A stretch of 64,000 bases of DNA from Rhyzopertha dominica (Eukaryota > Arthropoda > Insecta > Coleoptera > Bostrichidae): NCBI GenBank assembly GCA_025024175.1, contig QCXZ01000001.1, positions 34,838,942 to 34,902,941 on the forward strand, in the 5' to 3' direction. Below the pieces are notes generated by a model that was given only the letters and a program-made list of their open reading frames with translations, ran no database searches and had not been told where the DNA came from. Every line of letters begins with the position of its first letter. The stretch's first letter is position 1. This document shows, piece after piece, positions 49,377 through 62,029 of the stretch. A program made the translations under genes and the position numbers.

Positions 49377-50592
49377 ATAATACGTAAATATTAATACAAA
49401 GAGAAAACAAATAAACAAAAGCAAATATAATATAGAAAATTTTTGAAAACAAATTTTTCCTTCGTGTACAAGAACTTGCATCAAATAGCGGTCTCTCTAT
49501 CTATTTCCTTAATGCGAAATAAGATAGGTTGTGCCATGGAGAGTTGTACTTATATATGTTATGCTTTTGATTAAAATAAGGATATGGATACCAACAGGTA
49601 TACCCTCTTCACGAAAAAGAGAGTTAACTGAAAATTTACGCTCGCTGCTATTGAATATATAATATTATAACTCTCCCAATTTCCTCTTTTGTTCTACATT
49701 TTGAGGTTTTTCAGTCCAGGGGAAAATCTCCCTTCACTATCAATTATAGTATTTTTTACTGGTTATTTTCCATGTAGGTAGTTATTAAGTGGTTAATTGC
49801 CCATTTTTGGTTCTATTGTATGTGATGTTTTTTTATTGTAATCTTAGGAAGGTAAAATACAGCACTGATGAAACGTCAACCTGAACTGACATTGACATTT
49901 TATTTTAATTGGCCAAGACCCTACGAATTCCTTTCATCACATTATACAATTCTGACACGAAATTATTCATTATTATTAAAATTATTCTCAGTAGGGTTAA
50001 ATTTGATTTTTTCCTTTACTTTTACTTATAGTAGTAGCTGTTAAAGCTGAGGGATTGAGATGACTTACTTCAAACATTTCCAGGACGATTTATGATATCT
50101 TGCACTATATAATCTTACAGAGGCAAAGAGCGTTACATAACTTCGCAGAATTTGACTTTTTCTTTTTCTCTAAAAATGTATCGTGGAATTTATAATTATA
50201 GATAGTTATTTTTATGTGCACTAAACGCTAACGAGAAATTGCCCGCGTTCATAGGAAAGCTCTGTTATTACTCATAACATGACCGAAAAGTAAACTGAAT
50301 ATCAAACAGTTTGCATGTTGCACTAACATTATGTTATGTCTCCTTTATCGAATGTGTTCAGAATTATTCTCGTGATTATAATAAGTATTTCACTTTCCAT
50401 TAAAAGTGTAGTTAGTAGCATCATTAGTTAAATTTCCATCATCGCTCTCAATATGATCTTATATTCTCTAAGAGTTGTATTCTTTTTTTTTTAACTGTGG
50501 TAGACAATGTTTGATCTTATTCTTAAATACCCTTTTTCATTGTGCATAAAACAGAGAACAAGAACAGAAAATTGACTCATGGTATATAGTGT
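49377..50592. other. NACHO intron 1; no other feature seen
   Basis: AT-rich intronic DNA. I recognise no repeats or coding sequence in it. Confidence 0.4.
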
Positions 50593-51623
50593 ACAGGGTA
50601 ACCTATTTTCGTTGTAATTGTAGGGTATCTCGGTAACTATTAACGCTAGACCGTTGCTTTTTCGACATTACTGTATTACTTTTTTGTTGTGAGTTGAGCT
50701 ATACCATCGCCTTTTGTTATAAGGCTATAGCCAACTTTTGAAAAATGTAACACATTTCTTCAGTTCTCAATATCTCGATTGGCTATGTAGATACAAAAAA
50801 AAACTGTACATATAATATAGATATTTTTTATTCTGAATCCAGTGGCCTACCCCGAATTCTTTTAGGGGTCACAATTAAGAGATATAACATAATCTTTTGC
50901 TTTGCTATGGTTGAAAAGATCTATTTTTTCTGATTAAGAAAACGTATACATTGTCAGGTTTTATTTTTACTAAGTTTTAGTATTATTCAAATTTTTGTAA
51001 TAATTTAATGAGATCTTACGTTTTTGGTCAAAATGGATGTGAATAAATGACGATAGATAGTGCATAGGTACTTATCTCCAAATAAACAATCACTTTATTA
51101 GTTACATGGCCTCCTAGATTACAAATAAAAAAAACAGCAGGAGCGCTCTTAGAAGTCTTATGTATGTATTTAAATATGCATACATTATTTTTAACGGATT
51201 AAATAATATAGATTATTTTGTGGGATTTTTTATTCCATAGCCTCCTGGATGTAAATTTCAAATCTGATTAAATTACTAAAAAAGATTTAAATAATTCCTA
51301 AATTAGTAAAAATAAACCTAACACTATACATTTTCTTAATCAGAAAAAATAGGTTTGTTCCAACCATAGCAAAGCCAACTATGGTTTCCATTTAAAAAAT
51401 TCAAGTTTGTGTTATATATAAAAAATGTGACCCCCTAAAAATTTTTTGAAGACGCCACTGGATTCAAAATAAAAATATATATCTATAAAACATACATATA
51501 TACATACCCAAGCGAGATATTGAGTACTGAAGAAATGTTACATTATTTAAAAGTTGGCTATAGTTTTAAAACAAAAGACGATACAAAAATGGCGGTGGCA
51601 CAGCTCAACTCACAACAAAAAAG
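50593..51623. mobile_element. Foldback element related to 8751-9043
   Basis: The left arm begins ACAGGGTAACCTATTTTCGT and holds AAAAAGTAATACAG-like, TTGTTGTGAGTTGAGCT and CTTTGCTATGGTTG blocks. The right arm has the inverted CAACCATAGCAAAG, GAAGAAATGTTACATT and AGCTCAACTCACAACAAAAA. The outermost 100 bp of the right arm are missing. Non-coding; in NACHO intron 1. Confidence 0.75.
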
Positions 51624-51718
51624 TTTCATACTTTTACATATTCGACATGCTTGAAAATGTAAATGCAAATTGGTATGAATTCTAGAAATAATTAAAAAAT
51701 ACCGCTGTAAATTTAATT

Positions 51719-52196
51719 AATACTTCCACATCCAATCGTCAAAATGACAATTACGCTTTTATTTCTTTTACGATACGATCAGTAATCAGGTTTTGAGCAT
51801 TTTTTCTCTCTATACATTTTCTCTAAGACATTCTATGATATTAGCAAAATACATAAATTTTTAAAATCGTTTTTTTCCAAATAACTCGAAAATTATTAAC
51901 TTAACTAATGCAAGAGTGTTTTCCGATTAGAAATTTGATTTTCGATATGACAAAATGAAAAATTTTCTTAAAACACTTTTTGTGAGAAACTTTATTTCCT
52001 AACTGATGCTATTTTCATTTTTTGAATATATTAAGTATTTTATCGCGTTATCGCGTCCGCACACAAAACCACAGACACAGACAAGACAATTTTTTTTGCT
52101 CAATTTTTTTCCGTTTTCGACCATTTTAAAGCGATTGAGCAAATAAACATTTTTTTTGCGATACATACTTCCCATCCGTTGGATGTTGAAGTAATT
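51719..52196. mobile_element. Foldback/MITE, family with ACTTCCACATCCAA ends, copy 2
   Basis: Starts AATACTTCCACATCCAATCG and ends CCGTTGGATGTTGAAGTAAT. The interior is the reverse complement of parts of 5436-6265 (for example CCATTTTAAAGCGATTGAGC) but shorter. Non-coding. Confidence 0.75.
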
Positions 52197-52704
52197 AAAA
52201 TCATAGTGTTGATCAACCCATACTAAACAAAAAGGCGTATCCGTTAATCTATTTATTCTTAACGCTTTTATTATTGTGGTAGCATAAATTTGCATGCTGT
52301 ACTATGATTGACCATGTCGCGAGAACCAGCAACACCTCTTAATTTAATCACATATCGCATTCAACATAGATATATTAAATCGCACGTTTCTGACACACGC
52401 TTTACAACAATAATATTGATTATATAGTTGCTGAACACCAATATTCCTTTATCAACCGCAAGTCGGTTCACTTGTTCCGCATTTTTCAACTGATGCTTTC
52501 TTTTCTAGTGGAACTCATTAGTGTATACTATTATATTTACTCAATACCAATACAAGTTTAGAGAAATATAGCCAAAATAGCCATTATATAGAAATGATGG
52601 TNAAATATAATAATCGGTTCAAATAATATTTTTTATTTAATAGAGCAATACGTGAAATTACAATGCAGTAGACAGTTCATTAATATTCAACTAAATTAAC
52701 TAGT

Positions 52705-53329
52705 AAGTATGAATTTAGATGGCAATACCATCTGTCAGCATTACACTGACATGATAACAAAGCCACCTAGCTGCCTTAACGGGTACTACTTCCTAAAGGA
52801 AGTGACCTGTAGCCTGCCAAATTGGCATGTAACTGCATACTTGAATTTGACAGCAGGCTCCCCCGGCACTTTTTGTTAGCGGGCAACAACCGACATACAT
52901 TAAAATTCATGTCTACGTTGTGCTGTCTGCACCTCAACCAACTGCAGGTTCACTGTCATTACAGCTCATCACTGCATAGACATGCATTTTAATTATGTCG
53001 GTTCTTGCCCGCTAGCAAAAAGTGCCGTGGGGGACTGCTGTCTAATTGAAGTATGCAGTTGCATGCCAATTTGGCAGGCTACCTACAGGTCAGGTTACCC
53101 GTTAAGGCAGCTAGGTGGCTTTGTCATCATGTCAGTGTAATGCGACAGATGGCATTGCCATCTAAATTTTTACTTACATCATACCATTGCTGTGGTATAT
53201 AGGCAAAACCAGTTCTATGCCGTGCTGTCTGCACTACACCTAAACTGCACTGATGAGCTGTAATGACAGTGAAATAGATTTATCTGCAGTTGGTTGAGGT
53301 GCAGACAGCACAGCATAGACATGCATTTT
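52705..53329. mobile_element. Hammerhead-bearing element, family 2, copy B
   Basis: Consists of a reversed partial unit (52705 to about 52980, with a decayed ribozyme) followed by one complete 339-bp unit on the + strand (52981-53319) that ends in an intact hammerhead. Flanking sequences AAATTAACTAGT (52693-52704) and AAATAACCAGT (53330-53340) look like a slightly decayed target duplication. Shares GACAGATGGCATTGCCATC and AAAAGTGCCGTGGGGG with copy A at 29423-29929. No coding sequence. Lies in NACHO intron 1, with the intact ribozyme in the sense direction. Confidence 0.75.
53215..53318 (+). ncRNA. Hammerhead ribozyme, type I, family 2 (copy B2, complete)
   Basis: Core: CUGAUGA (53250-53256), stem II 53257-53270 with loop AAUG and one G-U pair, GAAA (53271-53274), stem III AUA/UAU around GAUU, and cleavage residue C53284. 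Stem I inner helix is 53243-53249 with 53285-53291. The outer helix pairs 53215-53234 with 53299-53318 at 19 of 20 positions. Compared with copy A1 (29433-29536) one outer pair has changed A-U to G-C on both strands and another U-G to C-G, which supports selection or templated maintenance of the fold. All catalytic nucleotides are present. Confidence 0.9.
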
Positions 53330-53340
53330 AAATAACCAGT

Positions 53341-54532
53341 TTTTTTTTAATATTTACTAAACCAATTTTTGTTATTAATTATTAAAGCTAGTGCCTACTG
53401 CTGCATGCTATTGGTAATAGCGTTTTATGTGTGTATGTAGTAAACGGTAACAGTCAGGTAACTAAATTTAGAGCGAGAAGCGATTTTCTGACAGGTGCAA
53501 ATAATTTAATCTATATATTTTATTATTAGTGTATTAAATAATTTAAGTGGAATTTATTGAACTTGCCGACTTAACGTCATTTTAAAATTACAGGAAGTAA
53601 TTTCTTGATCGTTTATGAATAAAGGTTACAGGTTGTTAAATGAGAAAAAAAGTCGGTGTTTAGGGTATCCTAACGACTTTTTCGCTTACTTTTATGGAAC
53701 TGGGATTGTTTGTAATAGTAAATAAGGTGATAATTTAAGTGCGATTAAATTAAATTAATCATTGGGATCAGTGGTGTCTAGGACGGCAGCAAATTTGTTA
53801 TTTTTGAGTAAGAAAATGCGCACCACTAATTATTTTAATATTTTAGTTATGCCTTTTAGATGGTATATCAAATACACAACTTTATTGTCTTGCATTTTTC
53901 GTACTATCTTGTTTCGATTTCTAAACATATTTACAGTCCTCTAAGGTGCAATCGGAGGAGATATTGAAATTGTTCTCTCCAAATATGTAATAGAAATATC
54001 TATGTAATTTCAAAGTTATAATTACTTATTGCAATCCTTCTGTCGCTGTGTAAACAAAGTTACCTCCAACCCCCCTCATTCAACGAATATAATATTACAT
54101 TATATTAATAAACATCAGGAGGCGAGTCGAATAATGTATTTAATTTTGTTCGGTCCAGATAATACAAAAAATATATACAATTTCAAAGTTATGATTTATC
54201 GCAATTTGTACGAATGAGAGTAGTTTGAGATAAATCCAATAAATATGTATGTTCTATCACAACCTTGTGCTCATTAGCTCAATTCAGTATTGTCACACGA
54301 TTAGTAAGTCGCGACATTCCAAAAAGTTACCATTTCTTCCCCATGACTACCAACATCGAGAGAATACCTAAATATAAAGCTGCANAATATTTGTTTCATT
54401 TAAAAAATACTTTTTATTTACCATTAGGTCTGAGATGTAGAACTACCTTTGTAAAAGTGTGCCTACGGTACTCGCATATCGCACACTCTACTTGTTTTCC
54501 CAAGAAATGGTTTAGTAATACCCCGTAAGGTT
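53341..54532. other. NACHO intron 1; no other feature seen
   Basis: AT-rich DNA. Small frames at 53762-53944 and 54029-54217 match no known family. Confidence 0.4.
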
Positions 54533-55085
54533 AAGGTGACCAACTTCGCAAACCAGAAAATCAGGACGCCTTCATGGTGCTATATGTAATATAGCATAAC
54601 GAGAGATTGTCAGACTCTAAGTTATGCAGTTTACCAATTACGCGCTGACACCACAGAACTAAATACCTAAAAGTTCAAATTGATCTTCGCGCACGTGGGG
54701 CCAGACGCACGCGCTTTAAATATTATATGGAAACGTCATAATAAACAATAGGACCATTCATTTTGTCAGTTACGAGTTATTACTGCGCAGACTCGCTGCC
54801 CTACGAACGAGCAATATCGCTACTTACTGGTCGTCATAAATAAGATGCCTGTGGCTGACACTAATGTGACAGATGATAGATGCAATTATGAAGTTAGCTA
54901 CGCCTGACTGCATGAGAAGACTACTGGCAACAATGAAAAAGTAAAATACCATATGCATATTAAAAAAACGGACAAATCCAAACAAAATTTAAAAAATTTG
55001 GGCAAATCCGGGTACCATATTAAATACGGACTTATAAACAAAAATACAAACCTGTCCGCGCTATATCCGGGCGGTTGGTCGCCTT
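54533..55085. mobile_element. MITE with AAGGTGACCAAC ends
   Basis: Left end AAGGTGACCAACTTCGCAAA, right end (reverse complement) AAGGCGACCAACCGCCCGGA. CGTAAGG occurs at or next to both ends, compatible with a target duplication of 7-8 bp. Contains the dispersed segment shared with 44574-44635. Non-coding. Confidence 0.65.
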
Positions 55086-55389
55086 ACGTAAGGTATACCT
55101 GAATAGTTGTTTTAATTATAACCGATTTTACCCCAAATATTCACTGTTATTACGTAAATGCTACATATGTGAACCGATCAACCTCTAAACTAATAACGAA
55201 CGAAAACACTCGTTTTCATGTGAACTTATCTACATTCAAATGTAACACAAAAAAGTTACGAATACTTCTAGGAAATAAACAATATTCAGCAGTGGCGACA
55301 GTAATTATCGATTCTGAAAAAACGATGCATATTCATTAAGGGGCCGTTTTGTCATAAAAAATAAGTATTCGTTAGACAAATCCTTTTTT

Positions 55390-55730
55390 ATTATTTCCTA
55401 AAATCGTATTCCATTTCCCACATAATCGCCGTTCACCTCTAACCATTTTAGTAACGCTGCACCAGCTTATTCAATCCCTCTGCATAAGTCCTCCGTCTGG
55501 AAATTGAACTAGTACATAACGGCGGTCTAATATATCCTCGTCGTTCTCGAAGCGTTGTATGTATGTATAACCAGTCACTGTTTGAAGTGTGAGAAGAGGA
55601 AATAGTCGCTATGTGTAATGTTGAGACTGTAGGGTGGATGAGCAAAAAGTTCTCAATGAAAATCGTTAATCTTCTCCTTGGCGGTACCAGCGGCGTGGAG
55701 ACGAGCATCGTCGTGGAGGACGACTATCCC
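55390..55730 (-). pseudogene. Mariner-type transposase C-terminal remnant
   Basis: On the minus strand, in one frame with stops, the sequence reads VLHDDARLHAAGTAKEKI, then ELFAHPPYSLNITHSDYFLF, then SHFKQ, and later an AGAALLKWLEVNGDYV tail. This is the pattern around the second and third catalytic residues of SETMAR/mariner-type transposases (HDNARPH, HPPYSPDLAPSDYHLF, and GDYVEK at the end). Stops interrupt it in several places, so it is dead. The neighbouring sequence at 55770-56124 is open on both strands in part, but I cannot assign it. Confidence 0.75.
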
Positions 55731-56368
55731 CGTCGAAAGTTTCACGCGCCTATGATTTTAGAAAGATCGTCCGTCTCAGTTTGATGACCGTTTCGCAGCA
55801 CGTAGCAGCTGTAATTGTTGTCCCACGTTTCACAAATTCAACCAAAAGATTCGTTTATTATGCCAGAAAACGGTTTTCGGTTTTGATGAAGTTTAATGGC
55901 GCATTGACTGTTGTTTGGTTTCGAGCATGTCTCGTTGGCCATAACAATGTGAGAAAACAAGTTATTTCCATTTTGTCGATAACCACCCAAAAACGCCCTT
56001 CCGATGCGGTATGAATAAAAATTTCAGTTTCCAATAACGTGTCACATTGTGCCATATTAATATGTTCATTGAAATGTGTTATGGCTATAATTATCTCATT
56101 AGCCAGCGTTTTTGCCCTTATCATGTAAAAGGGGTGTTGTTTCTGTTTGTCTAAATGTCCATTTTATACGGACACGACTTTATTATAAGTACTACGAAAT
56201 AAAGCTATAATACACAACCCATGCTTTAGCGTCATTCTTTGTATCCCGTTTCCTTACATGTTCGCGCATACCAAAACAGTATTACAGACTCTCCACTTAT
56301 AGCTAGTAAATAAGTTACTAATTTTTAAAATGTATGTATTTAATAAACTTTGTATGTATTTATTTCAG

Positions 56369-56507
56369 AGAAAGGAATACGTTAAGTATGCCAAAGTCTT
56401 CCCTCTGTCTGAAGCCTTCGACTTCAAAATTCCATCCAAATGGTATCGGCGGACAGTAGGAGCCTTAGAAATAATATGTGGCATCGCCATGGCCTTCGTA
56501 CCAAATC
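56369..56507 (+). CDS. Tmem35a: NACHO/TMEM35, exon 2
   Basis: Follows TTTATTTCAG and reads RKEYVKYAKVFPLSEAF, then KIPSKWYRRTVGALEIICGI and AMAFVPN, ending with the first base of a split codon before GTAAGA. The GALExxCGIxMxxVP block is the family's second membrane helix (human protein: GALEVACGIVMTLVP). Both splice sites agree in phase with exons 1 and 3. Confidence 0.95.
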
Positions 56508-58807
56508 GTAAGATGTGTTTCCTTTATGTTTTCTATGCCTGATGTTCTCTACAAAATTCCTATTCGTTTCGCTGCATCACTAACCTAAATGATTTTTTGG
56601 TGCAAAGCCCACTCTAGCCTAGTTAGAGTTAGCTTTAGTTTGAGCCATAGCTCCAGTTAGAAGTTAGTTGTTTTAATTTAAGGTAATATTTTGGCATGCA
56701 TTCCACTGACCCCATTGAAATTAAAACGATGGATGTTGAATGATGCTAAAACATTTAGTTTTTGATATGAAGTGTTCTATTTCTATGAAATGTTGATGAA
56801 TGTTTTAAAGAAAACAAAATTAAGTACACTAGTCTGTCATTATTATTAATTAAACTGGCCGACAAAAATTTTTTTGTTCTAACAGTAAGCTGAATAGCAT
56901 ATTCTAAAATGGCCAGAAAGAGTTGTTACACTTGAGGTTTTCTTGTTACATTAGAGGAGTATAGAACGGTACAATTTAAAAGTTATTGAAAAAGTGATTT
57001 CGAAAGTTTTTGAATCGCATATATCAACTATATATAATATAATTGGCATTTAGGAGAATTTGTTGTACACTAATTCTATTTTAGCGCATTTTCCATTTTT
57101 TTTTATGTTGTCCGCGTAGTTTTGTTTGTAATAACGATGATCAACATGTGCTTGACCCCCCTTCCACAGAAATCTGTCCTTCCGCGCTACCCCATTTCTT
57201 TTTTAATATCTCGTGAACGTATCAACGGATCGGGCTCGTTGGACAGGACTTGGCCTAACGATGATCAATACGTACTTTTTTGCTGCTATACTACAAAAAT
57301 ATATTTCGTTTACCTAAATGAAATTAAATATCTACATCTCGACCGAAAGGGCGTGTTTGTTTCCTTTTATATGTGGGCACATGTTCTCCCTTCAAATATT
57401 TACAGTAATCACCCATCATGGCTGCAGTCTATCGTCCTCCGTAATGTATTTCCATTGTTCTTATGTTTCGATGGAATCGTTCTCCCTGCCGGATGCTGAT
57501 TGTAACCAGCAACCAATAAAGCTCTCAAATACCATGTTTCAGAAATATTTTGAGTTGTACAAAAATTGGTCTTCCATATTTTTAAATTTTGAAAATCTGA
57601 TTTCAGTATTGTAATCAGTGACGTCAAAAACGTAAATTTAACAAAAATTATGGAATTCCAATTACGCTTTTATATTTTGGTCAGCTTTTCCGATTTTCTT
57701 TACCATTGTTCCTAACATGACGATGACGGATGATGCAGCTGCTTTATTAATCCGCAAGAATACGCGGTTGAATTTTTCACAAAGTAGAAAAACGTATTTT
57801 GGATACTAAGCACGCTTTTATTAGGCAGAATAGTACATAATCATTAACTTCTGCCTTATGTTAAACTAATTGAGTAAAGTCTTGTTTGCATACTTTTCCA
57901 GAAAGTTATTGTATATTTATTGAATTATATCAATGAGGTAAAATATGCCGTTTTAAAATTGAATTATACACACTTCCACCGGTAGAAGCCATTTTGCTTT
58001 GTAAATCGGCCACAATGAAGCTTGTTTTAATTCACTTTCCAAGTTTTGCCAGCTTTACCGATTCTCTACCACTGTGTGTGTGGTATGTCGCCGCTAATTT
58101 GCCGAAGTTTCCTGTATTGCAATAATTAGATATTTTACAGAATCAATCAATTCGAACAAAAAACAAACTTAATAAGAGAAAAATAATGTTATAAGCATTT
58201 TAGGTTATCTTTCTTTTAAAATGCACCCGTCTTACTGACCCCTCATTCTCCTACAAAATTTACTTTTGCTTAAATCCTTTAATTATTTTTGTACCTGTTT
58301 TATTTTTAATTCAAATCTCATCTACACTGTCGACTTCATCATTATTTATATTAATAATTATTTTGGGAAAATCGCTTAGCGAAAGATACCCATTTTCAGT
58401 ATCAGTTACACGTTTTATACAGTTTTTCCACAGATGTTCATTAATTTTGGCCACTTTTTTTCATATCAGATCAATCAGTGTTCCACTTAAACTTGTCGGT
58501 GTCATTAGATTTTCGAGTAGCATGTTTCAGCTAATTCCATATCTCATATCGTTCCAATAGGATTGAGGGTCTCAAATCTAAACCGGACTCTCACTTACCT
58601 TGTTAAAATTGTTACCTTTATAAAAACAATATAACAGATTCTCTTCTGTTTATAGTAATAGTGTTGGTTTAACGAAATTTGATAAATTTTAATTAATAAT
58701 TTATTGTGTTTTGCATTACCGTCGTTTTTTGTTTGAGACATATTTCATTTTATTTATACTTCTGGGTATGTAGAATACAATGCAGCATACAAAACTAACC
58801 ATACCTA
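56508..58807. other. NACHO intron 2, first part; no other feature seen
   Basis: AT-rich intronic DNA. The frame at 57122-57499 (125 codons) overlaps another at 57318-57614 and a minus-strand frame, and none resembles a known protein. Confidence 0.4.
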
Positions 58808-59814
58808 CAAGGGCGGATCCAGGTTTCAAATCAGGGGGGGTCACCTAGTTAGGAGAGGCTACAATTTTATTAAAATAATCTAATTGGAAAAGAANTAGTA
58901 TTTTATTGTTATAAGTCGAAATAATTTTAATCAAATGGCAAAATTAATTTTTCTTTTTTTTCTTCTCGAAAAACGAATTGTGACTTCAATACACTTCAGT
59001 CGGTATGTTTCTCTAATAGTGAAGTCCAGTTCAAAAAATCAGAAATTCATTGAGTGCACAAATGAAGCTGACAATCATGAAGCATGTAGCATGTACCTAA
59101 TAGACTTTAGCCATAATATACTCATCTATATTTTCTACTCAAAAATCTACGCCCAAGCGCTTTATCTAGAAAATTAGATATTACGCGTAAATACCTATCA
59201 CTGAAACAAAGGTATAATAATTATCAGCAAATACCAAACTATTATAATTTTACTATACATACTGATTTGTTAAGTATGCTCTTTTATCGTTAAAGCAATA
59301 GTAAATAAAATGAACAAGTTAACACTGCTACAGTTAGTGGTTACGCTACACACTTTGCAACTCTCTTTAACAAGGCCTTACAGCTCGGTAACTCGTTTTT
59401 GGTAATGATTCATGAACGATTCGAATGATTGGAATCTACGCGATTGAAGGAACGATTTGATTCGAATCAAAAGACTTAGCTATAGTGTTTGACATTAGTA
59501 TTAAGTAATGGGATTTCTATGGCAAAGCGTTAGAAGGAGCATTGTTTTTATGTATACCCTTCCATCGACATTTCGAAAGTCACGTGTTCTAAATAGCTAA
59601 ACAGTCAAAAATCCAACGCCGTCATACAATTTTTGCCCCAAAATTATGTTGCCGCTCGTTACTCTGCGAATAAATTGCGACGTTTTTGATTAAAACGGAT
59701 AATAGTGCGTGTTGTCGATGAATGTATGTACTCGCCATCATAGAAAGTACTACACCCAGCCCAGGCCCAGGGGGGGTCATGACCCCCATGACCCCCCCCC
59801 TGGATCCGCCCTTG
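58808..59814. mobile_element. Non-autonomous hAT-like element, 1007 bp
   Basis: Inverted ends CAAGGGCGGATCCAGG and CCTGGATCCGCCCTTG, extended by G-rich/C-rich subterminal runs, lie between perfect 8-bp duplications CATACCTA (58800-58807 and 59815-59822). The 8-bp duplication points to hAT. No transposase is readable. One N is present near 58895. Confidence 0.85.
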
Positions 59815-60599
59815 CATACCTATTTAACATATACCTGGGAAAGATGATCATAAACATCTAGAATCCAGAGGAAGAGTGATGCACGACCAGTCTATACTGT
59901 CGTAAATAAATTTAAATGAAATTTGAGGTATTTTACAACTTTTAGAAGCTTACTTGCGAAGTGTATCAGTTTCAGTTAACCTTGAATGTACCTACATGAG
60001 ACCACGATGCATTGTAAAATATTTTAAACTCTGTGGTGGTGTAATATAGGTGCCGTAGCAATTACTAAGGCCTACGGAAAGTATAAATATATCCCACTGC
60101 GACTCTAGAAATAAACCGTGTGTGTAAACATCGAAAATTGCACGGAAACGGCAGTAAAATGGTAAATATCTGGCGCATTGATTATCACGTTATTTACAAT
60201 TACATAATAAGTACCCACTATGCGTAAATATTGATTTAAATATATTCTCATAAATAAATAAAACAAAGGGTAACAATAAACGAAATTAATGTAGGTATTT
60301 TGAATTTGTAGTGTCTAATGAAAATATAATACCAGGTTCAGACATGATTATTAAATAAATAAATAATGATTAATACGTATTAAAATAGAGAAAGAAAAAA
60401 TAAAAATAAAGGAGTTGTGATGAATTTTATTAGTAAAAAAGATAATTTCAAGTAAGTGCCTCATTCGTATATTGATATTTTATACCTAAATCTTATAGTG
60501 CGACCATACTAGGTCAAAATATCACGTGTTCACCGAGCTAATCTTTGTCAAAACATTGATACTAACAAAGATACATAGTGTTTGACTCCACTGCGAGAT

Positions 60600-61868
60600 G
60601 TAAGTATAATATTATGAGTATTAAAAGTTAATCTTCTTCACATGAAGGGTCGTTACAACTATTCTATTAGTGCCGACCGACTGCATTTCGGTATACGTGC
60701 GAGTTTGCTCATGAGATCTTAGTCTTTTTGGGTTAGATCGCGTCTGATTTCGGAATAAGTTCGACGTTTCGCCCGAACTTGTAAGGGGCATCGTCAGGGA
60801 CAGGAATAAGGAGTACGGAATATGGTAACGCGAGAACATGTCCGAACTGAACCAAATCCCAAGGAGGAAAGAGAATGAATATAATAGATATCGTTGTACC
60901 TGGCGTTACGAGGGGGGTGGGAATGCTTGGACGGCATAGGTCGGAGATTGTGAAGATGGGGATAGCCGTCAGCGTGATTGGGTGCTAAATAGTTGAGAGA
61001 TGTTTTAGATTATTGGTATATTTGGAAATTTCTATGGCTTTTCGGAATCTTCGTGTTGTGAAAAAGGGACTTTTGCTAGAACTGACACAAACAAAATATT
61101 GTGACCGGTTTCATGCTGATGCAGCGTTTAGGTTTATTAAGACTGGTTTTAATGGATCTACCTGTTTCGTTGATATATACGGAACCGCACGAACAAGGGA
61201 TGCTGTAAATACCTGTAGAAGATAAGGGATTTATTTTGCCCTTCGTAAATGGAACAATCTGTGACATTTTTGAAGGGGGCTAGAAGATAGTACGGATGAG
61301 TTCTTTCTAAACAGTTTTTTTTGCCCATTCTGTCTGTGACACCTTGAACATAGGGAAGTAAAGCAGTCGATCTATAATTTGGGGGTTCGAGAGTTAGTTT
61401 GGATTTGGGGTAAAGATGACGATTAATTTCAAATTGTATCTCACCGTTATACCCGTTGTTGGCCAGACTGACGCGTAGGTGTTGCAATTCACTTCGAAGT
61501 TTGTCAGGTTCAGAAATTGCTACAGCGATGATGGCGATGAGAAGACGCATGCAAGTACCGATCTGTGTGAGTGGCTTTGCGATAGACAGAGTGGCCCAAA
61601 CGACCATCCGGTATAGACGAGTGACAAGGACATCAAGAAATGGTAGAGAATTATTGCTTTCGATTTCCATCGCGAACCTTATATAGGAATATTGAGAATT
61701 AAGATGNTCTAAAAAGGTTGATGTTAGGGTGTTGGATCCGTGAGGCCATATAAATGAAAGTGTTGTCGACATAACGAAGCCAAATCTTAGGTTTCAGGTC
61801 TGATGACTCTAAAGCTATTTGCTCCAAAGCTTCAATTAATATGTTCGCGGAATAGATTTGTTGCAGTA
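60600..61868 (-). pseudogene. Penelope-like retroelement remnant (RT palm plus GIY-YIG endonuclease)
   Basis: The minus strand carries, in order: a reverse-transcriptase block ILIEALEQIALESSDLKPKI then WLRYVDNTF (61760-61850; active-site motif usually YVDD), a frameshift, FIWPHGSNTLTSTFL, then [20 protein letters not shown], then a PYVQGVTDRMGK linker. After another shift comes a GIY-YIG nuclease start, TGIYSIPCSCGSVYINETGR (about 61150-61210). This domain order is diagnostic of Penelope-like elements. The 3' region (60755-60800, minus strand) has CUGACGAUGCCCC and GGGCGAAACGUCG, like a decayed hammerhead core. The Asn in the palm motif, the frameshifts and the missing N-terminus make it inactive. 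It lies antisense in NACHO intron 2. Confidence 0.85.
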
Positions 61869-62029
61869 AATATTTTAGGTTAGGAGGGCAGAAGCCCTCA
61901 GTGCCATCTACGCGGAACTCTGCGAGCTAGGCGGTCTATAACTCTGATAGACACCGGCCTAGTGCAGGTTCCTAGCGATGACTCCGGGGAGGCTCCCCGT
62001 ATAGCATGATTAAATAAATAATCTGCCCT

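Noticed and set aside
52920..52980. A further hammerhead (family 2, copy B1, minus strand)
   Set aside because: The core is mutated (GUGAUGA for CUGAUGA and GAAC for GAAA), so it should not cleave. It is kept only as part of the element.
57122..57627. Overlapping frames of 125, 98 and 72 codons
   Set aside because: Three overlapping frames on two strands with no family match, and within a NACHO intron.
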